Notes under the pieces: generated by a model
Told to the model about the DNA's origin: nothing
Seen by the model: the letters and a program-made list of their open reading frames with translations, nothing else
The model's database searches: none
Program-made: the position numbers and the translations under genes
Shown: one piece after another, positions 1 to 14,360 of the stretch
How positions within the stretch are numbered: the first letter of the stretch is position 1
Layout of the letters: each line of letters begins with the position of its first letter
DNA from: Lampris incognitus
Lineage: Eukaryota > Chordata > Actinopteri > Lampriformes > Lampridae
Reading direction: 5' to 3'
Assembly: GCF_029633865.1 (NCBI RefSeq)
Contig: NC_079211.1
Location: 147,242,543-147,306,542, forward strand
DNA: 64,000 bases

Positions 1-45
1 CTGGCCGGTCCGGACATCCCTGCCCTGGAGTCAAGAAGATCTTAC

Positions 46-101
46 CGGACCAAACAGCCGGCTCAGGGCACTGTGACGCCTGGCCTCCTCCGGGTCCTCA
101 T
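46..101 (-). CDS. Candidate internal exon of an unidentified divergent gene
   Basis: On the minus strand a pyrimidine-rich acceptor (ending CTGTGCCAG) is followed by 56 nt and a strong GTAAGATC donor. Only one frame is open; it reads EDPEEARRHSALSRLFGP after a two-base partial codon. I do not recognise the protein. The gene would run leftwards out of the window and be divergent from slc2a8. A chance pair of splice-like sites is possible. Confidence 0.33.
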
Positions 102-240
102 CTGGCACAGCAGTGGGGGAAATTCAATGGAAATAAAAGATTAACATGATTTTACTTTCACTGATCTCTACAATAGGAAATTATAAGATGAAAAAAGTGT
201 AACTTGCAGTCAGTGCCATGAAGGGAACAAGTGCTACCAG

Positions 241-560
<320 letters not shown>

Positions 561-849
561 ACAGACAGATTGGCTAGCAAACAAGCAGACATCACGGCTA
601 ATTTCAATTTAAATAATCTACAGCGTTGGCCTCTTGGCTAACACCTATTCACTAATCAATCTGAAAACAGCAAAATAAATAATAATAATAATAATAATTG
701 TACAGCCGGAGTTATAAGTTATCATACCTGCAAATCATGAATCTCCTGTGAGTCCGTTAGTGTTGACATAAAGCGGCAGCTCTATTCGTCCTGCTGTGGC
801 TTTATTCTCATTTTATTTCTTTAAACTTTGGATTTCGTTCGGGACCCGT

Positions 850-1262
850 CGACAACGTCTCCGCGTATCCATGGAAACCGGCCGCCCCTCCCGCCCGCCC
901 GCCGGAGAAACGTTTCCGCGCGGCGCGCGAGTTGGAGACTCTTACTTTGAAGTCAAGCCGGAAGTGTTGAGCACGCGCGCGGTCAGCTGACTTGAAGCGT
1001 TGACTGGTTGTAGGTTGGCTGGCCGGTGGCGGTTGGTGCCGTAAAGCGGTGGGGAGCGCGTCCGTGTCCCAGACGTGACCCGGTGATTCGAGGGGGAAGA
1101 TGCGGTTTGGCTGAAAGGACACGCGTGTGCCGGTGTTCCGTGTGTGACGTGAGAGCGTGTCCTGAAACTGGTCGCGGTGTTCGTAGTTGGTAGTCCGACT
1201 TCGGACCACCGAGGGCCAGGTGAGTGACAGGGGGAGAGGGGGGAGGGACTGAACACCTCAGA
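850..1262. promoter_or_regulatory. slc2a8: CpG-rich TATA-less promoter and 5' UTR of slc2a8, possibly bidirectional
   Basis: CpG density rises sharply from about 845 (CGCGCGGCGCGCGAG near 918-932) and falls after exon 1. An ETS-type motif CCGGAAGTG lies at 958-966. No TATA box is evident. On the minus strand TTCAAA|GTAAGAGT (donor at 944-945) would suit a first exon of a divergent transcript. A strong donor-like CAG|GTGAGT at 1219-1225 upstream of the ATG might be used in the 5' UTR in some transcripts. The start site itself is not visible. Confidence 0.6.
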
Positions 1263-1354
1263 ATGGACATCCAGAGCGAGAGGAGGCGGCTGCTGGATGC
1301 AGACGATGACGAGTCGCCGTCCGGCGTGAGGACGGAGCAAGACGCGTATCTGGA
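1263..1354 (+). CDS. slc2a8: slc2a8 coding exon 1
   Basis: Residues 1-30 plus two bases; cytosolic N-terminus with the ERRRLL lysosomal/endosomal sorting signal, then an acidic run DADDDE. Donor GTGAGTAAAG. Intron phase 2. Confidence 0.92.
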
Positions 1355-4300
1355 GTGAGTAAAGCCAGTCTTAATAAAGGGTCATGCACAACGAGGCACC
1401 GGCTCACATGTTGGTTGGTGCGTCCTTTAAGCCAGTGTTTCTCAACCCAGTCCTCAAGGACCCCCCCCTATCCTGCATATTTTCTTTGCAACCCTGAATA
1501 GGTTACCTGATTGTAGTTATTCAACCAATCAGCAATGAATTTTGTCAGACGTTGCACACCTTGCATAATTGAGTGCTGCGAGATGATTGGTCGAGTAAGT
1601 AGAAGCAGGGCTACCTATGCAGGGTTACAATGAAAATCTGCAGGATAGGGGGTCCTTGAGGACTGGGTTGAGAAACACTGTGTTCCGGTAGAAGCAGCGT
1701 CGCGTGTGGGGGCCACAGGTTACTGGGTTATTTATCTGGGCTTGTTGTTTGCTGAAGTTCTCCCAGGACTCCACTGCTTGCTCAGCATTGACCCATTGTT
1801 CATTCAAGCACTGCTGCTTAGTGTGCTCAGGGCTTATTTTCTAGTCCTGTGGCTCGGCCTTGGAGTAAGTGTGTGCTCTGTCACCTGTAATGGGTTTTAA
1901 TGCGGTAGTCCTGAACGCATAAAGATTTAGTCAAGTCATAAGGTTTTGAATCGATCTGTAAGGAGTCAAAAGGGGTCAGACCCAGTTCCGCAGCACAGGT
2001 CGACCACAGCCGCTCAATTTGGGCTTTAAGGCCGAGAAGTGGGATATTATCAATCATCCTGTTTTCAGCATTTACACAATGTATTTTATCCAATTCTCTT
2101 GTTGTTTTTCATTTATGAACTCGTCCCCTTGATGTGTAACATTTTTGCAAAAGAGCCTAATGACAAATGTAAGAGACACAAAAAAAATAACCCCCCCCCC
2201 CAAAAATGGCCTCAAGTATTTCAGAAATGTCTTTCTTCGGTCTCTTCTTCGTCTCTATACAACAGAAAACCCAGTTCCTCCATTAACCTCAAACCTGTGG
2301 CCTTTACTCAAACCCCCTTTACTTTTCTTTTAAACAGCAAAGTAAAGAACGGAAAGTTGTACCTGGCGACGTTTGCTGCCATCTTGGGCCCTCTGAGCTT
2401 CGGTTTCGTGTTGGGTTACAGTTCCCCCGCCATCCCAGAGCTTACCAAGATCCAAGACTCACGGTTACGGCTGGATGATGAGCAGGCGTCCTGGTTTGGG
2501 GTATGATGTCTAACACAAATCAACACAACAGCATTAGATGTGTTCTTTCAAACCATATGTGACCCGCTGTAGGGTCAGCGTGTAGGTTGTTAGCATGGTT
2601 CGCCCCAGTGGAGTAGAAACTTGGGCAGTGTTGGCAGCATACTTTGCCCAGTGAACTACAAGGGTCCGCTGTAGTTTGGGCTCAAGTCAGCGTTTTAATC
2701 CTAGTTTAAGGAAATCAGGATCGGACCAACTGAGTTCAGAGTTGACCGTCCCAGTGGAGAAATATGGTTCCAGGAACACAAAGTAAAGAAACTACAGTTT
2801 ACATCACAGAAGAAACAAAACCGTCAGAAATACTGATTTTATAACCCCCCTGGAGAAAATGTGCATCTGCAATATGGCGGACACGTCTGTCCAAAACGTC
2901 TTCGAGTACTCTGGCTTCATACAGTTTTAGCATCGGTGGTTTCAGTTGAGCGTGTCGGTGCTGAGCCTGGTTCACATGCTGATTGACCACAACATGTGAC
3001 GGAAGTGTAATAATCCAGTCATCAGTATGAAAAAACAACACACACACACACACACACACGAAGCATTCTAACAAACATGGTGATGAAAAATCCTGGCTGT
3101 TAGAACAGCTCTCGCAGGTGACTGTAGACTCTCAGGAATCTAAATTCTGTTTGTTGTTTTGAGTCTTTGACCATCACACACTTTGCTGTTTGTCCAGTGA
3201 GATGCTGGTGATCCCCTGTAGAATAAAAATGCCAGCAAAATGATCTAAGTGAAAACATAAAGATGGCTAAATATTATCCAGTGGGAACTTAACTGAAATC
3301 CATCCGGTCATGACTAAGCATGAACTAACTCGGTGGAGTTTGTCTGTCTGTCTGTCTGTCAGTCGATCGTGACGTTGGGTGCGGCCCTGGGCGGCCTCCT
3401 GGGCGGTTGGATTGTGGACAAGATCGGCAGGAAGCTCAGCCTGATGTTCTGCTCGCTGCCGTTCGTTTTTGGATTCACCGTCATCGTCGCCGCACAGAAC
3501 GTGTGGATGCTTCTGTTGGGGAGGGTCCTGACCGGCCTGGCGAGCGGACTTACCTCGCTCGTGGTTCCGGTAAGCGGCGTCACCATCTGCTTCTGAAGCG
3601 TAACGCTTGGTGTTTGTTATTTCAGACTTGAGGCTTAGTTGGTCTTAGCTGCAGGCTTTGCCACGGTATTGGTACTTTTTCATATATTGATAACCTTTTA
3701 TTTATCTGCGTTACTACTATTGACATCGAGGATCTATGTTACCGACAAGAAAAGTGGCTCTGTAAAAAGAAAAAGGTGGAATGTCGTAGGTTTGAACCCA
3801 GAGCAGGGCTATTTTCACATATCTGCCCTCCTGTTGCATCCACCCAGTCCTCATTTTATGATAAAGTAAATAAAAAAAAGTGAAAGTGGGAAATCAAATT
3901 TTCATTTTCGCATACATTCCTTTGCATGTGCGGCATGGTGGCACAGTGGTTAGCGCGCTCGCCTCACAGCAAGAAGGTCCTGGGTTCGAGCCCCGGGGTG
4001 GTCCAACCTTGGGGGTCGTCCCGGGTCGTCCTCTGTGTGGAGTTTGCATGTTCTCCCCGTGTCTGCGTGGGTTTCCTCCCACAGTCCAAAGACATGGAGG
4101 TCAGGTGAATTGGCCGTACTAAATGGTCCCTAGGTGTGTGTGTGTGTGTGTGTGGGCTCTGTGATGGCCCGGCAGCCTGTCCAGGGTGTGTCCCCGCCTG
4201 CTGTCCAATGACTGCTGGGATAGGCTCCAGCATCCCTGCGACCCTGAGAGCAGGATAAGCGGTTTGGATAATGGATGGATCACTACAATTAAATTTAAGT

Positions 4301-7300
4301 TCTCTTTCAAATCAAACATCCCAAGATATGACTGGGAAGTATTGTTCTTGCAACTCCATTTGTAACTCTCTTTTTTTTTTTTACTTGAACGTAGCTTAAC
4401 CATGTCATGTGATATATTTTCAGCACACTTTAACAACAAATACTACTGGGAACTCATCAGAAAGTTGCAGATGAACGTTTAATATCCAGGATTTTATACA
4501 TTTATATACATTGTAGACTATATAATTATAGATTATATACATTATAGACACTGCCACTCACTATCCCTGTAACAAACTGGCCACAAGTTCGAACATGGAC
4601 CATACACGGTGCAGACATATACCAGGTTTTGAGCCAGTCTTGTTACAGTGAGAGTAACTGACCTGTCAAATACAACGCTCAGATTTCCTGGATACGAAAG
4701 GTTCATGGATTTAATGTTCATTAAGTTTTATTCGCAGTTCGGATGTTAACATTTGGGAGGCTGATTGGTTGTATCCGACGTGTTTTTGCTGTTTTGACCT
4801 TTGTTTTGCTGTCCTTGCAAGTCTCTGCTGTCTCATTTTCACTTCCTCTTTGCCCAGCTGTACATCTCTGAAATGGCACATGAGCGTGTCCGCGGGACAA
4901 TGGGATCCTGTGTCCAGCTCATGGTGGTGACGGGCATCATGGGAGCTTATGTCGGAGGTATGTATGCTAGCCGGGGGCTTTGGTCAGCGATTTAATCCCG
5001 TAGAAGGTTATCTGGTCAGGAGGCAGCGCTAGTGTACATGCAGTGACTCAATCACGGCAGCGTCTCTGACGTAACCTCTCGTTTTGTGCAGTTACTTTTT
5101 GAAAAGCCCGTCAGTCAACGGGTTTTTCAACAATCTAGCTTGCAAATCCGTGATGTCATAGAACATGACGTCCTTGTTCCCTCTGGTGCAGTGTGTTTCA
5201 CATCTTTGGTGTTCTCAGAATCAGTCTGTTTGCAAACCTGTTCTGTTTAAAACCAGCGAATTTCATTAAGCTGGAAAAATCGTCCTTTAAAAGTCCTATT
5301 GGGTCGTTGTGCTGATTAAGGACTCTTTCCAAAGATCCCCGATCAAAGGGCAAATGAAGAGAACCAACCAAACGGGCCGACGACGGCCGACCGTAGGTGT
5401 GTCATGTGATGTGATGTGATGTGATCATCCTCAAACATGGTTCAAATTCCTCCCTGTTAACTGATAGCACTTGATGTTTGGGACCTGTCCCAAAGAGGCC
5501 TTCCCTGACTAATGTTGTTAGCGGCGTGCCACATAGTGCACATACGCTGGTCCATCATGTGATTCAGTAGCGCTTCTGTTTCAGGCTGTGTGGGCAGCCT
5601 CCCTCCCTCCCGCCTGGTTACACTCCTCCCTCCTGCCTGGTTACACTCCACTGCAGGATTCTTATAAAAAATCACAACCAATAACCAATGTTAAAAACAA
5701 TTTTTTGGGGGGGGGGGATTTTTCCCCATTTTTTTCCCCAATTGTACCCAGTCAATTACCCCACTCTTCCGAGCCGTCCCGGTCGCTGCCCCACCCCTTC
5801 TGCCAATCCGGGGAGGGCTGCAGACTACCACATGCCTCCTCCGATACATGTGGAGTTGCCAGCCGCTTCTTTTCACCTGACAGTGAGGAGTTTCACCAGG
5901 GGGGTGAAGCACATGGGAGGATCACGCTATTCCCCCCAGTTCCCCTCCCCCCCGAACAGGTGCCCCGACCGACCAGAGGAGGCGCTAGTGCCGTACCATA
6001 CCCACACACGACTTCCCACCTACAGACACAGCCAATTGTGTCTGTAGGGACGCCCGACCAAGCTGGAGGTAACACGGGGACTCGAACCGGCGATCCCCGT
6101 GTTGGTAGGCAAAACTTGCTGTTTTCTTGGCACGGCCGACAGGACTGGATTTCCTGTTCAGTCTCCATATCCATCCCCGGCCACCACACATACGAGCGTG
6201 CTTCTTGGTGGGGTTTTTTTTTTTCTTGTTTTCCATAGGGTTGTTACCCCATTCACAGAGTCACATTTGCATATGAAACCGATCGTTGGTTTTGGTCGAT
6301 ATGCAACTATACTGTTTATTAGGTGAGGGAATACCTGCAGTCAGTTGGGACTGACTAAGTCACTTAGATGAGTGATGAAACGTTTCTCCCGCTACATGTT
6401 GTGTCCAGATGAACTGATCCAGCTTCCGGGGATTTCTTTACCTGGATTACTAAGCATGCATCAAGACATTGCTAAAAACTGAATCTGGCCTTCGCCATAT
6501 TGAGAGCGATTTCAAGAAGATCATGCTCTCAAAAAAGAGCAGGCGGTCTGATCACAGCCTTGGAGAATGATCCAACGGGGCTTTGTGGGTTAATGAAGAC
6601 ACATTATAACACAACTATAAACGGCGGCAGTGAATGGCGAATGGTGGAGTTGTTTGAGTCAAGAAATGATCCATGTGATCGACTCTGGTCTGGTTCGTGA
6701 GACGTCCTCATCTTTGTCTTCCTCCAGGTTTCTTCCTGGACTGGCGCTGGTTGGCTATCTGCAGTTCCATCCCGCCTACGCTGATGATGGTGTGCATGTG
6801 CTTCATGCCAGAGACACCCAGGTTCCTGCTCTCCCAGGGCAAGAGGCGGGAGGCCGAAGAGGCGCTGCGCTTCCTGCGAGGTCCCGACGCCCCTGTGGAG
6901 TGGGAGTGTGCCGCCATTGAGGATGCTTATGACGAGCAGGTGAGTGGAGGCCACCCTTTGGTGACTGGTTTTATCGTCTTTCACCACTAGAGGGGCTGTT
7001 GGCCTTGATTATTTTGCATTACAACTCCTTTGCGATCATGTTGCTTAAAGTGACATGACGATGCACTTGTTTTTCTTTGGTTTTTTACCAGCACCCTGTG
7101 TTTTTCTGGTGGATGCGGTGGTGTCGGATGACTCCAGATCCCAGAGATCGATTCAAAATGAAACACAGTCTGTGTGTTTTTATTAGGGATGCTGTGCTAG
7201 AGAAGCTATATATTCTGTAACCCTTGTTTTTGTGCAAACTGAGATACAAATGCCCCTTTTCCCCTGCATGGTACCGGCTCGACTCAACTCAACTCTACTC

Positions 7301-10300
7301 CCTTTTTTTTTTTGGTTTTCCATCGGGCAGAAGTTAGGGGTAGTACCTGGTACCAGGTAATTTTTTGGTACCACCTCCGTTGAGGTTCCAAGTGAGCTGA
7401 GCTTATACTAAAAGGTGACATGAAAATACCACTATAAATAAACAAATAAAATGAAATATTAATATAAATAAATATAAATATATGTATATTTATTTATATT
7501 TATTTAAATATAAATAAAACGTTATAAAATAAATTATAAAGATATTCAAATTCAGATATAAGTAAAATAGAAATACATAAAATAGAAACAAAAATATAAA
7601 TAAAATTCATTCATATTTATTTAAATATAAAAATCTGACCACTGATTGGTCAGAGAGAAATTGAACAGCTCTATTTATAACCAGGAAATGCCGAAGTGAG
7701 TCTTATGAAACTTGTATTATAGTTGATAATCTATGTAAAAAATTATTTTTTGTAAGCGAATCTCTTCGTGACACTAATATTGTTCACGTGAAGCACACAT
7801 TTAGAGTTGGTCTTGTTGATTTTTTGGAAAATAAAACACTGGTGTGGGGCGCTGGTAGACAAGGGAGGAAAAACTAGTCAACACGCCCACAAATGACCAG
7901 CGGGGCTTCGCCGTGAGGGGATGCTGTCTGCGGTGGAAAACCACATCCCAAAAAGTAACGCCCAATTTATACTCCAAATGTCGGTTAGCAGACAGATGTC
8001 TCTCGACAATTTTGACGTCATGAGAGACACTTTTTGTGTCTCCCAGGGCTGTTGTGTACATGACACATTTTCTTATGTCGGCAATTGGGCTTAAAGCGAG
8101 TAGAGTTGAATAGAATAGAGTGGAGTTGAGCCAGTACCATGCAGCGGAAAGGGGGCATGAGATATTTTTACGTTCTTATACTCATTATATCGTCAGCTAT
8201 TGTTTGTTTTTTTCTACTTTAAAATGTTGTGTTCCTGTCCTGGTGCCTTTGTGTTCAGCATCCCACCAGTTAAGCCTAACTGCTAGTAAACATGCTCGTC
8301 TGTCAGCATGACATGAAAAGGTAGTGATGAACATGTGAAGATATCCAACATAAAATGAATACTATGTATTTCTTTAAGAATCCTGTTGATGAGTCTAGGG
8401 TTATGGTAAACTTTGTTTTCCTGTCCACCGCAGGCGGCTAATTTCCAGGTGGCTGACCTGAAGGACCCGGGCATCTACAAGCCGCTGGGCATCGGTGTCA
8501 TGCTGATGGTTTTCCAGCAGATGACCGGGATCAATGCCATCATGTTTTATGCCGAGACCGTTTTCGAACAAGCCCATTTTAAGGTGATGAGGTTTCTTGG
8601 TCTTTCTATGCAGGGAAAGTTGCCGCTTACCATTTATTTGTCTACATAGCACCGCTCTAGGACTCGTGTGTTTAAAGGAAGATGGCTTAGTTGAGTTTAT
8701 TTGTTGATTTAATGTGATAATAATAATAATAACGGATTACATTTATATAGTGCTTTATCTAAACATGTAGGGCGTGCTGTAGGGCGGCACGGTGGTGCAG
8801 TGGTTAGCGCGGTCGCCTCACAGCAAGAAGGTCCTGGGTTCGAGCCCTAGGGTAGTCCAACCTTGGTGGTCGTCCCGGGTCGTCGTCTGCATGGGTTTCC
8901 TCCGGGTACTCCAGTTTCCTCCCACAGTCCAAAGACCTGTAGGTCAGGTGAATCGGCATTACTAAATTGTCCCTAGGTATGAATGTGTGTGTGGGCCCTG
9001 TGTGATGGCCCAGCAGCCTGTCCAGGGTGTCTCCCCACCTGCCGCCCAATGACTGCTGGGATAGGCTCCCGTGACCCTGAGAGCAAGATAAGCGGTTAGG
9101 ATAATGGATGGATGGATTTATCTAAACACCCAAAGCGCTTCACAGTGAAGGGGGGGAAACTTACCTCAACCCCCCACCAATGTGTAGCATCCACCTGGGT
9201 GATGCACGGCAGCCATTTTGCACTGGAATGCTCACCACACATCAGTTTGAGGTGGAGAAGGAGGAATCATTGAGCGAATTACACAGACGGATGATGTAAT
9301 ACATTTTATTAAAACCCTATCAAGAAATGTTCAAAGATGGCGTGATGAGGACCAGGGCATATTTCCATCCTGGTCTTTGTTGCATCTGACAGGCATCAGA
9401 AAAAGCTACTTGAAACCAAAAAGATAACATCAATGAAATGTAACATAATATTCATCCGTCCGTCCATTATCCAGACCGCTTATCCTGCTCTCAGGGTCGC
9501 GGGGCTGGAGCCTATCCCAGCAGTCACTGGGTGGCAGGCGGGGAGACACCCTGGACAGGCTGCCAGGCCATCACAGGGCCCACACACACACACACATACA
9601 CACACACACACATTCACACCTAGGGACAATTTAGTATGGTCGATTCACCTGACCTACATGTATCTGGACTGTGGGAGGAAACCGGAGCATCCGCAGGAAA
9701 TCCCCCTAAGACACCGGGAGAACACGCAAACTCCACACAGAGGACGGCCCGGAAGGACCCCCAAGGTTAGACTACCCCAGGGCTTGAACCCAGGACCCTC
9801 CCGCCGCAAGGCGATCGCACCAACCACTGCACCACCATACCGCTATGTCATGATTATCCTGGCCAAATAATCGTGATTCACAATATTATCCTGATTATCA
9901 TCAAAATATGCTTAAAACTCTTAAAGTGCCACTAAAACACACTGGAATCACTTTACTTTACATCTTGTTTTATTGCATCACAGATGGGACGCATCTTTTT
10001 GGCTGGACCAGCCAGCAGGGACAGCCCTACAAGCGCGAATGTCCCTGACTGACTGCTGGAGTGATCATAGTTGGAGTCACTGACAGTGATTTGTGAATTG
10101 GGCCTCTTTTGCATTGATCCACTAGCAGCTTTAAATTATGTCCGCTGGCATGGGAACTGCTGGGCTGATTCACAGCCAATAGGGAACCTTCTACTTCCGT
10201 ATTTACCATTGACGTCGTTTCGTTGGCTGACCAATCGTGTCATGGTTGCCGCTAGCTGGAACCGCCGTTGGTCACCTGATCCAGAGGCCCAATGGGTCAG

Positions 10301-13300
10301 ACTGTAACATAAGGCTCAGTGTTTTCGGTTTTTACCGATTTTCACCGAACAATACCCAGACTTTTTTAAAAGGAGCAGATCAGTTTAAACCGATTTTCAC
10401 CCGGATTTGATGTTTCCACGGATCCAAAAGTTGTTCGTGTTCATTTGAGGTTATGTAACTGTGTCCTCTTGTGGCGAAATTCAGCATGCTGGATGGTTTT
10501 GAAAAATAAAAACCGAAAACACTGAGCCTTGAAAATAACACGTTTCTTCCAAAATGTTGTAGAGTGACATTCATTCATTCATTCATTCATTCATTCATTC
10601 ATTCATTCATCATCAGCCACTTCTCCGGGGTCGGGTGGCGGTGGCAGCAAGCTAACTAGGACATTCCAGATGTCTCGCTCCCCAGCAACCCCCTCCAGCT
10701 CCTCCTGGGGGATCCCAAGGTGTTCCCAGGCCAGATTGGACATGTAGTCCCTCCAGTGAGTTCTGGGTCTACCCCGGGGTCTCCCCTCAGTTGGCCGTGC
10801 CCGGTAAACCTCCAAAGGAAGGCGCCCAGGAGGCATCCTAATCAGATGTTCGAACCACCTCAACTGGCTCCTTTTGATGCGAAGGAGCAGCAGCTCTACT
10901 CCAAGCTCCCTCCGGATGTCCGAGCTCCTCACCCTATCTCTAAGGCTGAGCCCAGACACCCTATGGAGGAAACTCATCTCAGCCGCTTGTATCCGCAATT
11001 GCACCCTTTCGGTCACTACCCAAAGCTCATGACCATAGGTGAGGGTTGGAACGAAGATTGACTGGTAAATTGAGAGCTTTGCCTTCCGGCTCAGCTCCCT
11101 CTTCACCACAACGGTCCGCTACAACGTCCGCATTACTGCTGATGCTGCACCAATCCGCCCGTCAATCTCCCGCTCCATCCTACCCTCACTCGTGAACAAG
11201 ACCCCGAGATACCTGAACTCCTTCACTTGAGGCAACAACTCATCCCCAACCCGGAGGGAGCAATCCACCATCTTCCGGTAGAGAACCACGGCCTCCGACT
11301 TGGAGGTGCTGACTCTCATCCCGGCCATTTCACGCTCAGCTGCAAACCGCCCCAGTGCACGCCGGAGGTCGCGTTCTGATGAAGCCAACAAAACCGCATC
11401 ATCTGCGAAGAGCAGAGATGCAATTCCGAGGTTCCCAAAACGGACACACTCCTCACCTTGGCTGCGCCTTGAGATCCTGTCCATGAGTATCACAAACAGA
11501 ATCGGAGACAAGGGACAACCTTGGCGGAGTCCGACACCCACCGAAAACGTGTTTGACTTTGTGCCGAGAATGCGGACGCAGCTCTTACTTTGGTTATACA
11601 AGGAGCAGATGGCTTGTTGTAGAGTGACATTTTAAGCAATAAACTTTTCAAGTAATGTGGGTCACTTTAGCTGCCAGGCTCCATCTGTGACTATAGCCTT
11701 ACACACACACACACACACTCTGTCTGTCTCTCTCTCTGTCTCAAAGTGACACATTTGTTCTGTCATTGGATTGTCTGTATAATTTTTCTTTGTTGCCTCT
11801 GTGGTCTTGTGTCAGGAGAGTGACAAGGCCTCGGTGATCGTGGGTCTGACTCAGGTGGTGTTTACGGCAGTAGCAGCGCTGATCATGGATAAAGCCGGAA
11901 GGAAAATCCTTTTGGTCATATCAGGTACGCGTGGTTTGCCTGCAAACCCCCCCCCCCTTTTTCTCCCCAATTGTACCCGGCCAATTACCCCATTCTTCTG
12001 AGCCGTCCCAGTCGGTGCTCCACCCCCCCTCTGCCGATCCAGGGAGGGCTGCAGACTACCACGTGCCTCCTCCCATACATGTGGAGTCGCCAGCTGCTTC
12101 TGTTCACCTGACAGTGAGGAGTTTCACCAGGGGGACGTAGCGCGTGGGAGGATCACGCTATTCCCCCCAGTTCCCCCTCCCCCTCGAACAGGCACCCCCA
12201 CCGACCAGAGGAGGCACTAGTGTAGCAACCAGGACACATACCCACATCCGGCTTCCCACCCACAGACACGGCCAATTGTGTCTGTAGGGACGCCCGACCA
12301 AGCCGGCGGTAACGCGGGGATTCGAACCAGAGATCCCCCTGTTGGTAGGCAACGGAGTAACCCGCCTGCAAATCCACCATCAATGTAGTTTAGGACAAAG
12401 GGATTGGACCAAAATATAGTATTGCAGTACTTCTATTTTTACTGCTACTCTGAATCTGAAAAATCTTTTCTCCAAATTAAGATCCGTCAGTTAAGATGGT
12501 GTATATGTTATATATTCCATCTTATTTTCAAAGAAGCATTTTAATATTCACCCCTCATACTGTTTATTTTTAAACAATAGGTATTAAACCTGTTAAGAAT
12601 AGTATGTAATTCTGAGATACTAACTGGTCCTTTGCTCTTTTTTTTTTTTTTAAACCTGTGCTGTCAGCAGGCTTGGCGTACAACACAGGGAATTTGCATG
12701 CAAGTGAATCATGGAAACTATCTGTCAACTATCATAGACATAGAACTAGGATGCAAACGCTTGTATGGTGAAAAAAGAGAGCTCCACGAAGTCAAAAAAA
12801 AGAAAAGTGGCAGAGTAATATCGTATAACCATGTGACGAAGGCCTGTGCTATATGTCAGTTTCAAGTCAAGTCAGTTTTATTTGTATACCCCATTATCAC
12901 AAATTACAAATGTGCCTCAGCGGGCTTTACAGCAACACAACATCCTGTCCGTAGACCCTGGCACCGGATAAGGAACAACTCCCTAAAAAAAACATTTTCA
13001 TTTCCTTTCCTCACCAAGGAGTCGCCATGGCCATCAGCACCGCTGTCTTTGGGGTTTACTTTTACTTGACGGCCCACTGGCATGGTAGCGCCTCGGCGAG
13101 CAGCCCGGCGGTAACCCTGTGGACCCAGACGCCGACGCCCGCACCCCTTGCTGAGGCGGACCTGACCTGGCTGGCGCTCGCCAGCATGGGGGTCTTCATC
13201 ACAGGTGAATGAAATGCCCACTGTCCTTTCTGGTCTTTCACTTTCTGACCCGGACCACGTTGTTAGTTGGTTGGAATGGTATATTGCATTGGAACCCAGC

Positions 13301-14307
13301 CACGGAGGATGCACAAGCCTTTCTTTCATTTATTTGTTTTCTTAACTCCTGCTGATGCATGCTCTGTTGCTTTTTGTGTTTTATTGTTGGCTTCACTGAG
13401 GATTTTTACTGCTTTGTTTTACTGCATTTGATGTAAGGTGACATTGAGTGTCATGAAATGCGCCTTTCAAATATGCGGATCATAAATCAGATTTCCATAC
13501 TGGACCGGCCGAGGCCCGGGTCACCAACGACCGCCACCGGTACTGTTGGCCAGCAGGGTGCCGTTGGTAACTATGCTACTGTTGGGTGAAGGAGAAGGAG
13601 AGGGGGAAGGCATGTGCAGAGGCAACAGGAGAGGAGGAAGGGTAGGAGTGTGGAGGTGAGAGTATGAACTTTGAATGTTGGCACTATGACTGGTAAAGGG
13701 AGAGAGCTGGCCGATGTGATGGAGAGAAGGAAGGTAGATATACTGTGACCAGGTGGAAGGGGAGTAAGGCCAGGAGCATCGGCGGTGGGTTCAAACTCTT
13801 CTGCCATGGTGCGGATGGGAGGAGAAATGGGGTAGGGGTAATTCTGAAGGAGGAGTATGAGGAGAGTGTGTTGGAGGTGAGGAGAGTGTCAGACAGAGTG
13901 ATGAGTATGAAGCTGGAAATCAAAGGTGTGTCGATGAATGTTACTGCACTATTTTCCCCAAGCCGGAGTCCTGTGTATTCGTTTGTGTGATTAAAGTGAT
14001 TACCATCCCTCAAACTACCAGACGTTATACATGGATATGGACTGATCTGAAGTTGAATAATTAAAACAATGAATATCAATGATGGCGGCACGGTGGCGCA
14101 GGGGTTAGCGCGGTCACGTCACAGCAAGAAGGTCCTGGGTTCGAGCCCCGGGGTTGTCAAACCTTGAGGGTTGTCCCGGGTCGTCCTCTGTGTGGAGTTT
14201 GCATGTTCTCCCCGTGTCTGTGTGGGTTTCCTCCAGGGGGCTCCGGTTTCCTCCCACAGTCCAAAGACATGTAGATCAGGTGAATCGGCCATACTAAATT
14301 GTCCTAG

Positions 14308-14360
<53 letters not shown>

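Noticed and set aside
808-1209. 133-aa minus-strand open frame in the slc2a8 promoter
   Set aside because: GC-rich CpG region gives long frames by chance; no recognisable domain, and it overlaps the slc2a8 5' region.
5588-6238. 216-aa open frame in slc2a8 intron 4
   Set aside because: Runs through a reverse-oriented SINE-A; similar frames recur in every copy of the SINE and are not genes.
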